Shown piece by piece: positions 16,663-24,773 of a DNA stretch of 64,000 nt (its first letter is position 1; each line of letters begins with the position of its first letter). The position numbers and the translations under genes are program-made. Under the pieces are notes generated by a model. It did no database searches. It was not told where the DNA came from and worked only from the letters and a program-made list of their open reading frames with translations. Source of the stretch: Clostridiales bacterium (GTDB taxonomy: Bacteria; Bacillota_A; Clostridia; Oscillospirales; Oscillospiraceae); the NCBI GenBank assembly GCA_019410105.1, contig DXTB01000001.1, forward strand, positions 1-64,000, read 5' to 3'.

Positions 16663-17793
16663 TTACTGATCATCATAGCGGTCCTCCTTGTAGGACCGGC
16701 CGCGGGCATAGGGCCGGTCTCCCACACGGCCCGCTTCCGTGGTGCTGGTGGCCGCCTTTTTGGCCTTCAGGGCCTTGGCCTCCTGCGCCGCCTGCCGCTT
16801 TTCCTTCAGGCTCTTCTTCTGTGCGGCATGCTGACGCTGCTGCTCCTGAAGCAGCTTGGCCTCCTCCATCCGCTTCTGGCGGTCCGCCTGGATCATCTCC
16901 TGCCGGGCGTCCTCCTCTTCCTGCAGCTTCTTGGTGTAGAACTTGCCCAGGACCATCTCCTGGATAATGGAGAACGCGCTCTGGGCAGCCCAATACACGC
17001 CCAGGGCGGCGGGCACGATGAAGGCGATGTAGATAGACATCAGAGGCATCATCCACATCATCATCTTGGTGGAGCCGTTGGCAGCCGCAGTCTGGGCGGA
17101 CTGGCTCATGCTGACCTTGCTCAGCAGGAAGCTGAACACACCGGAAATGATGGGAATCAGAATCAGTCCCACCGCGGCCAGCGTGATGCCCGTGGAGAGG
17201 CTGCTGACAGCGCTCCAGGGCGTCTGGATCAGGTCAATCCCCAGGAAGTGGTAGTCGATGTTCACCCAGCCGGGATGCTCTGCAATGAAGTCGGGGAACT
17301 GGCTGTTAATGATGTTGGAAATGGCGATCTGCTCATAGCCGGGGCTGGCCACGATCTCAATACCGGCGCCTTCAATCAGACTTCTGGCCGCATTCACTAC
17401 CGCCAGACCGGCGTCCTTGCCGCCGAAGTTCATGAAGTAGACAATGGGCTCCCGGATGATATAGTACAGGGCCATCAGAATGGGCAGGGGCAGAAAGCTC
17501 CACAGGCAGCCGCTCATAGGATTGAAGCCCTCTTCCTGGTAGAACTTCTGCATCTCCTCCTGCATCTTCAGCTGGTTGTTGGCGTATTTCTTCTGGATCT
17601 CCTGCATTTTGCCGGACATGCGGCTCATCCGCACCATGCTCTTCTTAGACTTCATCTGAAAGGGCAGCAGGATCAGCTTGATGACCAGCGTGAACAGGAT
17701 CAGGGACACGCCGTAGGACCCTGTCAGGTTGTAAAACAGCCGCAGCAGGGCCGCAAACGGGATACAAATTGCGTATCCGATGGTTGAAAACAT
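16663..17793 (-). CDS. yidC: Membrane protein insertase YidC/OxaA
   Basis: Inserts and folds membrane proteins with or without SecYEG. The 376-residue Gram-positive-type protein lacks the large periplasmic domain. TM1 is near residues 5-25, the conserved core segment SLILFTLVIKLILLPFQMKS is near 34, a cytoplasmic hairpin follows (65-95), and MMMWMMPLMSIYIAFIVPAALGVYW forms a late TM region. The C-terminal 100 residues are highly basic with KEKRQAAQEAKALKAKK, as in YidC homologues that contact ribosomes. I chose the ATG ending at 17793 because GGAGG lies 8 bases upstream. No lipobox is seen. Confidence 0.93.
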   Translation of the reverse strand: MFSTIGYAICIPFAALLRLFYNLTGSYGVSLILFTLVIKLILLPFQMKSKKSMVRMSRMSGKMQEIQKKYANNQLKMQEEMQKFYQEEGFNPMSGCLWSFLPLPILMALYYIIREPIVYFMNFGGKDAGLAVVNAARSLIEGAGIEIVASPGYEQIAISNIINSQFPDFIAEHPGWVNIDYHFLGIDLIQTPWSAVSSLSTGITLAAVGLILIPIISGVFSFLLSKVSMSQSAQTAAANGSTKMMMWMMPLMSIYIAFIVPAALGVYWAAQSAFSIIQEMVLGKFYTKKLQEEEDARQEMIQADRQKRMEEAKLLQEQQRQHAAQKKSLKEKRQAAQEAKALKAKKAATSTTEAGRVGDRPYARGRSYKEDRYDDQ

Positions 17794-17944
17794 AGATGCT
17801 TCCTCCAAATTGTAATGGGACCCGGGCTTTCAGCGCCCGCAGAGCGGAGCATTTCCGCTTTCGGCCTGTCCGCATTCCGCAGTGCCGGCTGACAGACGGC
17901 CGGACAGCAGCACAGGGTCCGGCAGAGGGGCTTGTCCCCTCCTC

Positions 17945-18157
17945 TCATGGGACCGGATCATATCCTCCCTTGTGAAACGGATTGCAGCGCAGGATACGCC
18001 GGAACGCCAGCCAGCCGCCCTTGAGGGCGCCGTACTTCTCAATCGCCTCCAGCGCATATTGGGAACAGGTGGGAATATACCGGCAGCAAGGCGGCCGGTA
18101 CGGGGAGATGGCCACCCGGTAAAATTTCACCAGGGCCAGCAGGACCTTTTTCATCAT
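17945..18157 (-). CDS. yidD: Membrane protein insertion efficiency factor YidD
   Basis: Small 70-residue YidD-family protein encoded between rnpA and yidC, its standard place. The signature [20 protein letters not shown] is present, followed by the usual basic [22 protein letters not shown] end. The ATG ending at 18157 overlaps the rnpA stop (ATGA) and has GGAGG 7 bases upstream. It associates with the inner membrane and assists YidC-dependent insertion. Confidence 0.93.
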   Translation of the reverse strand: MMKKVLLALVKFYRVAISPYRPPCCRYIPTCSQYALEAIEKYGALKGGWLAFRRILRCNPFHKGGYDPVP

Positions 18158-18498
18158 GACCGGTCCTCCAGCAGCTCCAGCTTCCTGCAAAGACGCAGGA
18201 AGGTATCGTTCAGCTCCTTCCAGGAGGCAGTCAGGGTCCGTCCCCTGGCTACCAGAATCATGTCGTACCCCTGGCGGAGCCGTCCGGAATTGAGCCGGTA
18301 GACCTCCCGCAGGCGGCGGCGGGCCCGGTTGCGGACCACCGCATGACCCAACTTGACGGATACCGTCACGCCCAGGCGGTTGTGCCCCAGCCGGTTTTTC
18401 CGGCAGTAAAGCACCATCCCTCCGCCCACGGCGGAGGCGCCCTTCTGGTACAGCCGGCGGAACTCATAATTCTCTTTCAGGGTCACTGCCCGCTTCAT
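18154..18498 (-). CDS. rnpA: Ribonuclease P protein component
   Basis: Basic 114-residue protein subunit that binds RNase P RNA and helps process tRNA 5' ends. The RNR signature [15 protein letters not shown] is clear, together with the N-terminal [14 protein letters not shown] and [11 protein letters not shown]. It is followed by yidD with a 4-bp overlap and preceded by rpmH, the conserved origin-proximal operon. Confidence 0.95.
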   Translation of the reverse strand: MKRAVTLKENYEFRRLYQKGASAVGGGMVLYCRKNRLGHNRLGVTVSVKLGHAVVRNRARRRLREVYRLNSGRLRQGYDMILVARGRTLTASWKELNDTFLRLCRKLELLEDRS

Positions 18499-18542
18499 GC
18501 TGCCACCTGCCTTCTCCCATTTGACACATCTGACACAAACTC

Positions 18543-18580
18543 AACGAGGGACGGAGGAATCACAGAATTCCCGCCGTCCC
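18543..18580 (-). other. Intercistronic hairpin between rpmH and rnpA
   Basis: GGGACGG and CCGTCCC arms flank an AT-richer centre (GGAATTCTGTGATTCC-like on the minus strand). There is no T run directly after it, so it may be an attenuator or mRNA processing site separating abundant rpmH message from rnpA rather than a full terminator. Confidence 0.45.
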
Positions 18581-18619
18581 TGAAGACGTTGTTCAAGTGT
18601 CTCCCGCACGGTCCGTTTC

Positions 18620-18760
18620 TCAGTAGGACAGACGGGCGCGGCCCTTAGCGCGGCGACGGGCCAGGACCTTGCGGCCGTTGGCGGTTGCCATTCTCTTGCG
18701 GAAACCGTGGACCTTCTGGCCGTGCAGCTTCTTGGGCTGATAGGTACGTTTCGTTGCCAT
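18620..18760 (-). CDS. rpmH: 50S ribosomal protein L34
   Basis: 46-residue L34, starting [20 protein letters not shown] with the family ending [13 protein letters not shown]. The ATG ending at 18760 has AGGAGGTG upstream. It is the first gene of the minus-strand origin operon, driven by a consensus promoter at 18875-18903. Confidence 0.95.
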   Translation of the reverse strand: MATKRTYQPKKLHGQKVHGFRKRMATANGRKVLARRRAKGRARLSY

Positions 18761-18874
18761 GTTGAGACACCTCCTGTCAGAATTGCGGCCCTTTTGAGGG
18801 CGGCACTTACTCGACACCGCCTAAAGGGCGGCGCAGTAAACAGATCAAGACCGCATGATCGCGGCGCAACCGAT

Positions 18875-18903
18875 ATTATACAGACTGTTTGAAAATATGT
18901 CAA
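18875..18903 (-). promoter_or_regulatory. Consensus promoter of the rpmH operon
   Basis: Minus strand TTGACA (18903-18898), 17-bp spacer, TATAAT (18880-18875): a perfect sigma-A type match. The leader to the rpmH ATG is about 110 nt. Confidence 0.88.
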
Positions 18904-19060
18904 CTAAAACTTAAAAGTTTTGCGAAATTTCCGTATTTTTTTCTTTTTTCAGTTGCGATTCTCGAAAATTTCAAAATCTGGTGTCCCATGCTGTCCAAAG
19001 CCGCTATATCTTGTTGCCTGTGCAGGCGGATCTCCTTGGTTCTTATTATTAGAATAAGTG

Positions 19061-19089
19061 TTGTAATTTCCGGCTGTCTTTGGTATAAT
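19061..19089 (+). promoter_or_regulatory. dnaA promoter
   Basis: TTGTAA at 19061-19066, a 17-bp spacer and TATAAT at 19084-19089, about 48 bp before the dnaA start. The 18900-19060 stretch upstream is markedly AT-rich and holds no gene; I see no convincing DnaA boxes in it. Confidence 0.8.
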
Positions 19090-19136
19090 AAAGCGTACTG
19101 CCATGTCTATTTTTTACTAGAGAGAGGTGTTTCCTT

Positions 19137-20453
19137 TTGAATTCCGTCGCCGACGTGTGGGACAATGTACTATCCCAGCTGAAGGGCGAGCTCTCGGAGA
19201 CCACCATCGCCACCTGGTTCGACGAATTGGAGGCTGTGGACATCCAGGGCAATACGTTTATCCTCCACTGTTCCAACGACTTTAAAAAAGGCTATATCGA
19301 GTCCCTGTTCATGAAAAACATCAAGGCCTCCCTTCACGACATTTTCTCCACGGATTTTGAAGTGAAGATTCTGGACGACCTGGATTACGCAGAGCTCAAG
19401 GATAACCGCCCGCACCGCCAGAGTGAGCGGTTCACTTCCGCGGAGTTCACATTCGAGACCTTCGTGGTGGGCCCTTCCAACAAGCTGGCTTATGCCGCCT
19501 CCGTCTCCGTGGCGGAGCATCCTGCTCAGAACTACAACCCCCTGCTGATCTACGGGGACTCCGGCCTGGGCAAGACCCATCTGATCTATGCCATCGCCAA
19601 CGTCATCCGCCGGAACGACCCCCGGTCCAAGATCGCTTACGTCAAGGGCGACGACCTGACCAACGAACTGGTGGATGCTATCCGGGAGGGTAAGACTGCG
19701 GAGATGCGGGAGAAGTACCGTCAGGCGGACCTGCTGCTGGTGGACGACGTGCAGTTCATCGCCGGCAAGAAGCAGACGCAGGAGGAGTTCTTCCATACCT
19801 TCAACACCATGTACGAGTCCGGCCGGCAGATCGTCCTGACCTCTGACCGTCCACCCTCTGAGATGACCCAGCTGGAGGACCGCCTCCGCACCCGATTTGA
19901 GTGGGGACTGCTGGTGGACGTAGCGCCGCCGGATTTTGAGACGCGTCTTGCCATCGTGAAAAACAAGGCCGCCCTGCTGGGCATGGAGCTGCCGGACAAA
20001 ATCTCCGCCTACATCGCCGAAAACGTCACCGCCAACGTCCGCCAGCTGGAGGGCACCATCAACAAGATCCTGGCCTACAAGGATCTGCTGGGCAACGACA
20101 CCGACGAAGAAACCGTCACCCGGGCCATCCAGGACATGCTGCGCCGCAGCAACGAGTATGTCCCCACGCCGGAGGCCATCCTTGAGTATATCTCCAAATA
20201 TTACAGTCTGGACGAGTCCGTGATCCGGGGCCAGCAGCGGGTGCGGGACGCGGTCTCCGCCCGGCAGATTGCCATGTACCTGATCCGCTCCATGACGAAT
20301 CTCAGTCTGGATGAGATCGGCAAGGTCTTTGACAACCGGGACCACTCCACCGTCCTCTACTCCATCCAGCAGATCGAAAAGAAGATGAAGAAGGACGCTG
20401 CGTTTGCCGAAATGGTGAAGGAGATCAAGACGAATATCAACTCCAAGCGGTGA
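19137..20453 (+). CDS. dnaA: Chromosomal replication initiator protein DnaA
   Basis: Binds DnaA boxes and melts the origin. The 438 residues show domain I (about 1-85, WDNVLSQLKGELSETTIATWFDE), a short linker, the AAA+ domain with Walker A GDSGLGKTH and Walker B LLVDDVQFI, and the C-terminal helix-turn-helix with FDNRDHSTVLYSIQQIE. The start is TTG at 19137, with GAGAGGTG upstream and correct alignment to the family N-terminus. It is followed directly by the DnaA-box cluster. Confidence 0.96.
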   Translation: MNSVADVWDNVLSQLKGELSETTIATWFDELEAVDIQGNTFILHCSNDFKKGYIESLFMKNIKASLHDIFSTDFEVKILDDLDYAELKDNRPHRQSERFTSAEFTFETFVVGPSNKLAYAASVSVAEHPAQNYNPLLIYGDSGLGKTHLIYAIANVIRRNDPRSKIAYVKGDDLTNELVDAIREGKTAEMREKYRQADLLLVDDVQFIAGKKQTQEEFFHTFNTMYESGRQIVLTSDRPPSEMTQLEDRLRTRFEWGLLVDVAPPDFETRLAIVKNKAALLGMELPDKISAYIAENVTANVRQLEGTINKILAYKDLLGNDTDEETVTRAIQDMLRRSNEYVPTPEAILEYISKYYSLDESVIRGQQRVRDAVSARQIAMYLIRSMTNLSLDEIGKVFDNRDHSTVLYSIQQIEKKMKKDAAFAEMVKEIKTNINSKR

Positions 20454-20710
20454 CCAGATTTCTCCACATCTTCCGTGGAAAAGAAAAACTTCCCTGTGGA
20501 AAATGGTCTTTCAAAAAAGTCCGTGGAAAAATCCCCGGATCCTTCCACATCCCCTGTGGAGCCTCAAAATCCGACAGCGCAAGCCTTTCCCCGCCTTTTC
20601 CACAGCTTTTTTCCCTACGGCTGCTTTTTCTAAAAAATACATTTCTTTCTTTTTCAAAAGAGCGATTCCGACCCATATCTTCAAACCCCGACTAGAGAGG
20701 AAGTGCATGC
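20454..20710 (+). other. oriC: Probable replication origin (DnaA-box cluster between dnaA and dnaN)
   Basis: This 257-bp gap holds a cluster of DnaA-box-like 9-mers with a TCCACA core: TTCTCCACA (20460), TGTGGAAAA (20495), CCTTCCACA (20551), TGTGGAGCC (20565) and TTTTCCACA (20596), plus two CCGTGGAAAA variants (20474, 20521). Most deviate from TTATCCACA by one or two bases. An AT-rich tract follows at about 20625-20665 and may be the unwinding element. Strand bias of gene orientation also flips close to here. Confidence 0.8.
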
Positions 20711-21823
20711 ATGAAATTCTCCTGTGAAAAGGCCCTTCTGCAAAGCGCCATCGCCGTCACCAGCCGCGCCGTGGCCCAGAAGAGCTCCATTCCCGCGCTG
20801 GAAGGGCTGCTGCTCCACGCGGACAGCCGGCTGACCATTTCCGGCTACAACCTGCAGACCGGCATCCGTACGAAGGTCTCCGCCGATGTAACGGAACCCG
20901 GCGAGATTGTTTTAAACGCCCGCCTCTTCGGCGACATCATCCGCCGGATGCCCGACGATGTGGTGGTTTTCACCGCGGATGACAAACAGCTGGTCCATCT
21001 CTCCTGCGGCGATGCGGACTTTGATATCCTGGGCCTCTCCGCGGCGGATTACCCGGAGCTGCCCATGGTGGAGGATGATTTTTCCGTCTCCATCCAACAG
21101 AAGCTGCTGCGTGCCATGATCGAAGAGACGGCCTTCGCTGTCTCCACCAATGAGAGCCGCCCCATCCATACCGGTGCCCTGTTCGAGATCACGGACCAGG
21201 GCCTGACTATGGTGGCGGTGGACGGATTCCGTCTGGCCATCCGGCGGGAGCCGCTGGAAAAGATCGACGGCGGCGCCTTTTCCTTTGTGGCGCCGGGCAG
21301 CGCCCTGGGCGAGGTGAAAAATATCTGTTCCGACGTGGAGGATCTGGCTGCCGTGACCCTGGGCAAAAGTCATATTCTATTTGAGGTAGGAGACACGGAG
21401 TTGATCTGCCGCCGGTTGGAGGGAGAGTTCCTGGATTATAAGAATGCCATCCCACGGAAGAATCCCATCTCCGTCATCGCAGATACCAAGGCCCTGATTG
21501 AGAGCATTGACCGCGTCAGTGTGGTGATCTCCGAAAAGCAGAAGAGTCCGGTCCGGTGCCTGTTTGACCACGACAAGGTGCTGCTCTCCGCCAAGACCGG
21601 AAACGGCGAGGCCAAGGATATCTGCCGCTTGTCCGGTGACGGCGGCGGGCTGGAGATCGGGTTCAACAACCGCTATCTGATGGAGGCTCTCCGGTACGCG
21701 CCGGCGGACACGGTGAAGATCGAGCTGAATACCGGCGTCTCCCCCGCCATCATCGTCCCCACGGAGGGGGAGGAAAACTTCCTCTATATGGTCCTGCCGG
21801 TGCGGCTGAAGAGCGCGGAGTGA
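20711..21823 (+). CDS. dnaN: DNA polymerase III beta subunit (sliding clamp)
   Basis: Ring-shaped dimer that tethers the replicase to DNA. The 370-residue product has three clamp domains, beginning [21 protein letters not shown] and ending with the family C-terminus [12 protein letters not shown]. Other marks are [14 protein letters not shown] and [23 protein letters not shown] precedes the ATG. It is followed 4 bp later by yaaA. Confidence 0.95.
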   Translation: MKFSCEKALLQSAIAVTSRAVAQKSSIPALEGLLLHADSRLTISGYNLQTGIRTKVSADVTEPGEIVLNARLFGDIIRRMPDDVVVFTADDKQLVHLSCGDADFDILGLSAADYPELPMVEDDFSVSIQQKLLRAMIEETAFAVSTNESRPIHTGALFEITDQGLTMVAVDGFRLAIRREPLEKIDGGAFSFVAPGSALGEVKNICSDVEDLAAVTLGKSHILFEVGDTELICRRLEGEFLDYKNAIPRKNPISVIADTKALIESIDRVSVVISEKQKSPVRCLFDHDKVLLSAKTGNGEAKDICRLSGDGGGLEIGFNNRYLMEALRYAPADTVKIELNTGVSPAIIVPTEGEENFLYMVLPVRLKSAE

Positions 21824-21827
21824 GCAG

Positions 21828-22046
21828 ATGGAGACGATCACGATTCACACGGAGTTCATCAAGCTCCAGGACCTGCTGAAATTCGCCAATCTGGTGTCCT
21901 CCGGCGGCGAGGCAAAGGAGCGGATCCAGGGCGGCGAGGTCACCGTCAACGGCGAGATCTGCACCATGCGGGGCAAAAAGATCCGCCCCGGAGACGATGT
22001 GGCCTTCCAGGGCGCCCATTACACGGTGGCCTATGCGGATTCTTGA
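21828..22046 (+). CDS. yaaA: S4-domain RNA-binding protein YaaA
   Basis: 72-residue S4-fold protein in its conserved place between dnaN and recF. It shows [34 protein letters not shown], the S4 motif, with the RGKKIRPGD turn. Thought to bind structured RNA; role poorly defined, with a proposed link to ribosome assembly in Bacillus. Its 3' end overlaps recF by 14 bp. Confidence 0.9.
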   Translation: METITIHTEFIKLQDLLKFANLVSSGGEAKERIQGGEVTVNGEICTMRGKKIRPGDDVAFQGAHYTVAYADS

Positions 22047-23136
22047 GCTGGAGCTGCAGCATTTCCGCAACTACTCCGGCCAGCGGGTATCCTTTGACCC
22101 GGACTGTAATGTGATCTTTGGGGAGAACGCCCAGGGCAAGACCAATCTGCTGGAGGCCATCGTCTACCTCTCCTGCGGGAAATCCCCCCGGGCCAGGACG
22201 GACCGGGAGATGATTGCCTTCGATGCGCCCGCCGCTGTGCTGGAAGCCGGGATCTCCGCCCGAGACCGGGAGTTCCGTACTCGGGTGGAGCTGTACCGGG
22301 ACCGGCGGCGGAAGATGTGGGTGAATCAGGTGCCTGCCAAAAACAGCGCCGCTTTGAGTCAGGTGTACCACACTGTATTCTTCTGCCCGGACGACCTGTA
22401 TCTGATCCGGGAGGGGGCCGCCGCCCGGCGGCGCTTCATGGACACAGCACTCTGCCAGTTGCGGCCGAGATACGCGGCCGCTCTGGCGGAGTACCACCGG
22501 CTCTATGACCACAAGACCCGCATTCTGCGGGACAGTGAGGAGCGGCCGGATCTCCTGGAGCTGCTGCCGGACTTCAACGAGCGGATGGTCCGTTTCGGCG
22601 CAGTGCTGGTCCACTATCGCCGGCAGTTCGCGGAGGCGCTGAACCGCTATGCCGCCCGCCACCATCGGGAGTGCTCCGGCGGAAGGGAGCGCCTGGAGAT
22701 CACCTATCAGACTGTTTCCTCCGTCACGGACCCGGCGGCGGAGGTGGAGGTCCTCACGGAGCAGCTCCGGGCCCACATGGAATCCCACCAGGGGGCGGAG
22801 CGGGCCTCCCGGATGTGCCTCTCCGGCCCCCACAAGGACGATCTGGTCATCACCATCGACGGCCGGGAGGCCAAATTCTACTCTTCCCAGGGTCAGACCC
22901 GCACCGCGGCTCTGGCGCTGAAGCTGGCGGAGCGGGAAATCTACCAGAACGCCACCGGCGAATACCCGGTGCTGTTGCTGGATGACGTTCTCAGTGAGCT
23001 GGATCCCCGCCGGCAGGAGTTCGTTCTCAACCGCATCGCGGGGGGACAGGTGTTCATTACCTGCTGCGAAGATGATCGGCTGCCGGTCCTTCTGGGCGGG
23101 AAGGTGTTCCATGTGAAACAGGGCGCCATCGGGTGA
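22033..23136 (+). CDS. recF: DNA replication and repair protein RecF
   Basis: SMC-like ATPase that helps RecOR load RecA at gaps. The 367 residues contain Walker [15 protein letters not shown] near 32, the ABC signature CLSGPHKDD and Walker [14 protein letters not shown] chose the ATG at 22033, which starts [14 protein letters not shown] as in the family and lies inside yaaA, a common coupled arrangement. The C-terminus carries the typical VFITCC segment. Confidence 0.95.
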   Translation: MRILELELQHFRNYSGQRVSFDPDCNVIFGENAQGKTNLLEAIVYLSCGKSPRARTDREMIAFDAPAAVLEAGISARDREFRTRVELYRDRRRKMWVNQVPAKNSAALSQVYHTVFFCPDDLYLIREGAAARRRFMDTALCQLRPRYAAALAEYHRLYDHKTRILRDSEERPDLLELLPDFNERMVRFGAVLVHYRRQFAEALNRYAARHHRECSGGRERLEITYQTVSSVTDPAAEVEVLTEQLRAHMESHQGAERASRMCLSGPHKDDLVITIDGREAKFYSSQGQTRTAALALKLAEREIYQNATGEYPVLLLDDVLSELDPRRQEFVLNRIAGGQVFITCCEDDRLPVLLGGKVFHVKQGAIG

Positions 23137-23250
23137 AGAACACCGCGACCAAGCGTGAGCGCAGGAGCCCTGCAGTACATCAGCTGTCTGCGGGAAGTGG
23201 ATTTTCTCTTTTTGACAGCAGAAAACAGAGTGAAAGCAGGGAAAGGCAGA

Positions 23251-24111
23251 ATGGACTGGATTTGGTATCATGCGCTGCCCCTCATTGTCTTTGGCGTCCC
23301 GCTCATTGGATTTCTGTGGGAGCTGCTGGTGGGGCTGCTCTGCCGGAAAAACCGCTGGCTGCTGTCTCTTCCGGTGCTGGCGGGCGCATTGGGACTGGCT
23401 CTCTGTCTGCTGGCACAGTTCTCCCTTTCGCTGTCCTTCCTGCTGGGGTTCTGGGCAGCTTATGGATGTGCGCTCCTCTTTGGATGGAGCATTTCCCAGT
23501 TGCGGACCACAGGGGATCTCCGCTGGAAAAAGTGGATATGCCGGGGAATGGCGCTGTGCTCCGGCGCGGCGCTGGCTGTCGGCTTCGGCGTACTGATCTT
23601 GCACGAGATGCGGGCGGCCAATTACACCATGGTGGAGGAAGTCATCAGCGGGGAGAATGCGCTGTCCGAGATCCCGGAGCTGGCCATTATGGATACGGAC
23701 CGGAAGATTCTCTCCGCCCTGGAGGCGAGTTCTTCTGTTCAGGCAGCCATCGGCGAAGGGGATAAAGTCACAATTAACGGCTTGGTTCCGGCGGAACACG
23801 CGGATGTCCAGAAGATTTTGTCAGAATTTCTGGAGGAAGGGCAGTATCAGTTTTCCGAGGTCGGCACCATCGCGCAGTTCGGCGAAATCGGCACTTTGTA
23901 CTATGATATTTTCGACCGGGAAGAGGGCATCAGGATCATTACAGAAAAGCTAAGTACCGGGGACCTTCAAAAGACAGTCACCGTTTACAGCGGAGATCCA
24001 GAGGAAAAATTGTCCGTGGTCATTTATGAAAATTATGAAGGAACGTTCCAAAAGATAGTCCGGCAGCGCCTGTGGTTTTACGATTTACTCCAGGTTCCAG
24101 AGGAGACATGA
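23251..24111 (+). CDS. Hypothetical membrane protein in the recF-remB interval, 286 aa
   Basis: Not recognised. From the ATG at 23251 (GGGAAAGG upstream) the protein has four hydrophobic segments in the first 120 residues (about 8-28, 34-56, 58-76 and 98-116) and then a soluble domain of about 165 residues with alternating acidic helices and short strands. The longer frame to GTG 23155 has no good ribosome site. The gene ends 3 bp before remB, so it is likely part of the recF-gyrB transcript. Bacillus has no such gene here; this looks like a lineage-specific insertion. Confidence 0.65.
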   Translation: MDWIWYHALPLIVFGVPLIGFLWELLVGLLCRKNRWLLSLPVLAGALGLALCLLAQFSLSLSFLLGFWAAYGCALLFGWSISQLRTTGDLRWKKWICRGMALCSGAALAVGFGVLILHEMRAANYTMVEEVISGENALSEIPELAIMDTDRKILSALEASSSVQAAIGEGDKVTINGLVPAEHADVQKILSEFLEEGQYQFSEVGTIAQFGEIGTLYYDIFDREEGIRIITEKLSTGDLQKTVTVYSGDPEEKLSVVIYENYEGTFQKIVRQRLWFYDLLQVPEET

Positions 24112-24114
24112 ACG

Positions 24115-24378
24115 ATGTACCTGCATATCGGCCAAAACGAAATTCTTCCCGACCGCCGGGTCATCGGCATTTTTGATCTGGACAAATGCAGTTACGGCAA
24201 GCGGACCCGGGAGTATCTGGCGGCCGCGGAGAAAGAGGGCGTGGTGCTGGACGTGTCCGGCGAGATCCCCAAGTCCTTCGTGGTGTGCGATCACCCCTAT
24301 CACCGGCAGATCGTGTACCTCAGCCAGCTGAATTCCACCACCCTCCAGAAGCGGGCGGAGAGCGGAAACCTGGAATGA
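24115..24378 (+). CDS. remB: DUF370 / extracellular matrix regulator RemB-like
   Basis: 87-residue DUF370 protein, starting MYLHIGQNEILPDRRVIGIFD. In Bacillus the homologue YaaB (RemB) also lies between recF and gyrB and contributes to biofilm matrix gene activation; its paralogue RemA is a DNA-binding protein. The position and N-terminus support the call. The C-terminal part, CDHPYHRQIVYLSQLNSTTL, is close to RemB. Role in this organism is inferred. Confidence 0.85.
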   Translation: MYLHIGQNEILPDRRVIGIFDLDKCSYGKRTREYLAAAEKEGVVLDVSGEIPKSFVVCDHPYHRQIVYLSQLNSTTLQKRAESGNLE

Positions 24379-24394
24379 GCCAGGGGGGGATCCC

Positions 24395-24550
24395 ATGGCG
24401 GCATATACGACACTGGTAAACCTTCCCCACTTTTTATCCTTGTTCACATCCCTGGAGGCAGGAGCTCTGGTGCTCTTTCTGGCGGCAGTGTTCACGGTGC
24501 AGCTGGTCCTGCTGCAAAATTACAGCAGGCGCCGGAGACGGCTGGTCTAG
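24395..24550 (+). CDS. Small membrane protein, 51 aa
   Basis: Short frame starting ATG at 24395 after GGGGGGATCC. The product has a polar N-terminus, one strong hydrophobic helix (EAGALVLFLAAVFTVQLVLL, about residues 21-40) and an arginine cluster SRRRRRL at the C-terminus, which by the positive-inside rule places the end in the cytoplasm. Located between remB and gyrB on the same strand. Homology unknown; coding status rests on start context and composition. Confidence 0.5.
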   Translation: MAAYTTLVNLPHFLSLFTSLEAGALVLFLAAVFTVQLVLLQNYSRRRRRLV

Positions 24551-24563
24551 CCCTCTGCTTCTG

Positions 24564-24668
24564 GTGTACAGCGTGTTCCTTCTGCTGCTGTATTTTGCCT
24601 GGGTGGCGCTGTTCGCCGCCCTCCTGGCTCTGCTGATATATCCCATTTTAAAGAAATTACGCATTTGA
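24564..24668 (+). CDS. Possible second tiny hydrophobic protein, about 34 aa
   Basis: A GTG-started frame (24564 or 24573) immediately after the previous small ORF encodes an almost fully hydrophobic peptide, VYSVFLLLLYFAWVALFAAL, then a lysine-bearing end ILKKLRI. It is in a different frame from the preceding ORF, so it may be a separate coupled peptide or the displaced end of one larger protein. Weak ribosome site. Confidence 0.3.
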   Translation: MYSVFLLLLYFAWVALFAALLALLIYPILKKLRI

Positions 24669-24773
24669 TTCCAACTTACATGGTTCAGGGCAAGGAGAAA
24701 CGGGCCGGAGGCGGCTCCGGCCCGGCTCTTCTTGCCTTGGAACGGATATGAATATCCTGAAAGGAGAACCTGC

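Noticed and set aside
24395..24668. Single frameshifted membrane protein
   Set aside because: The first frame has its own start and a sensible cytoplasmic arginine end, so two separate small frames are at least as likely; not called a pseudogene.
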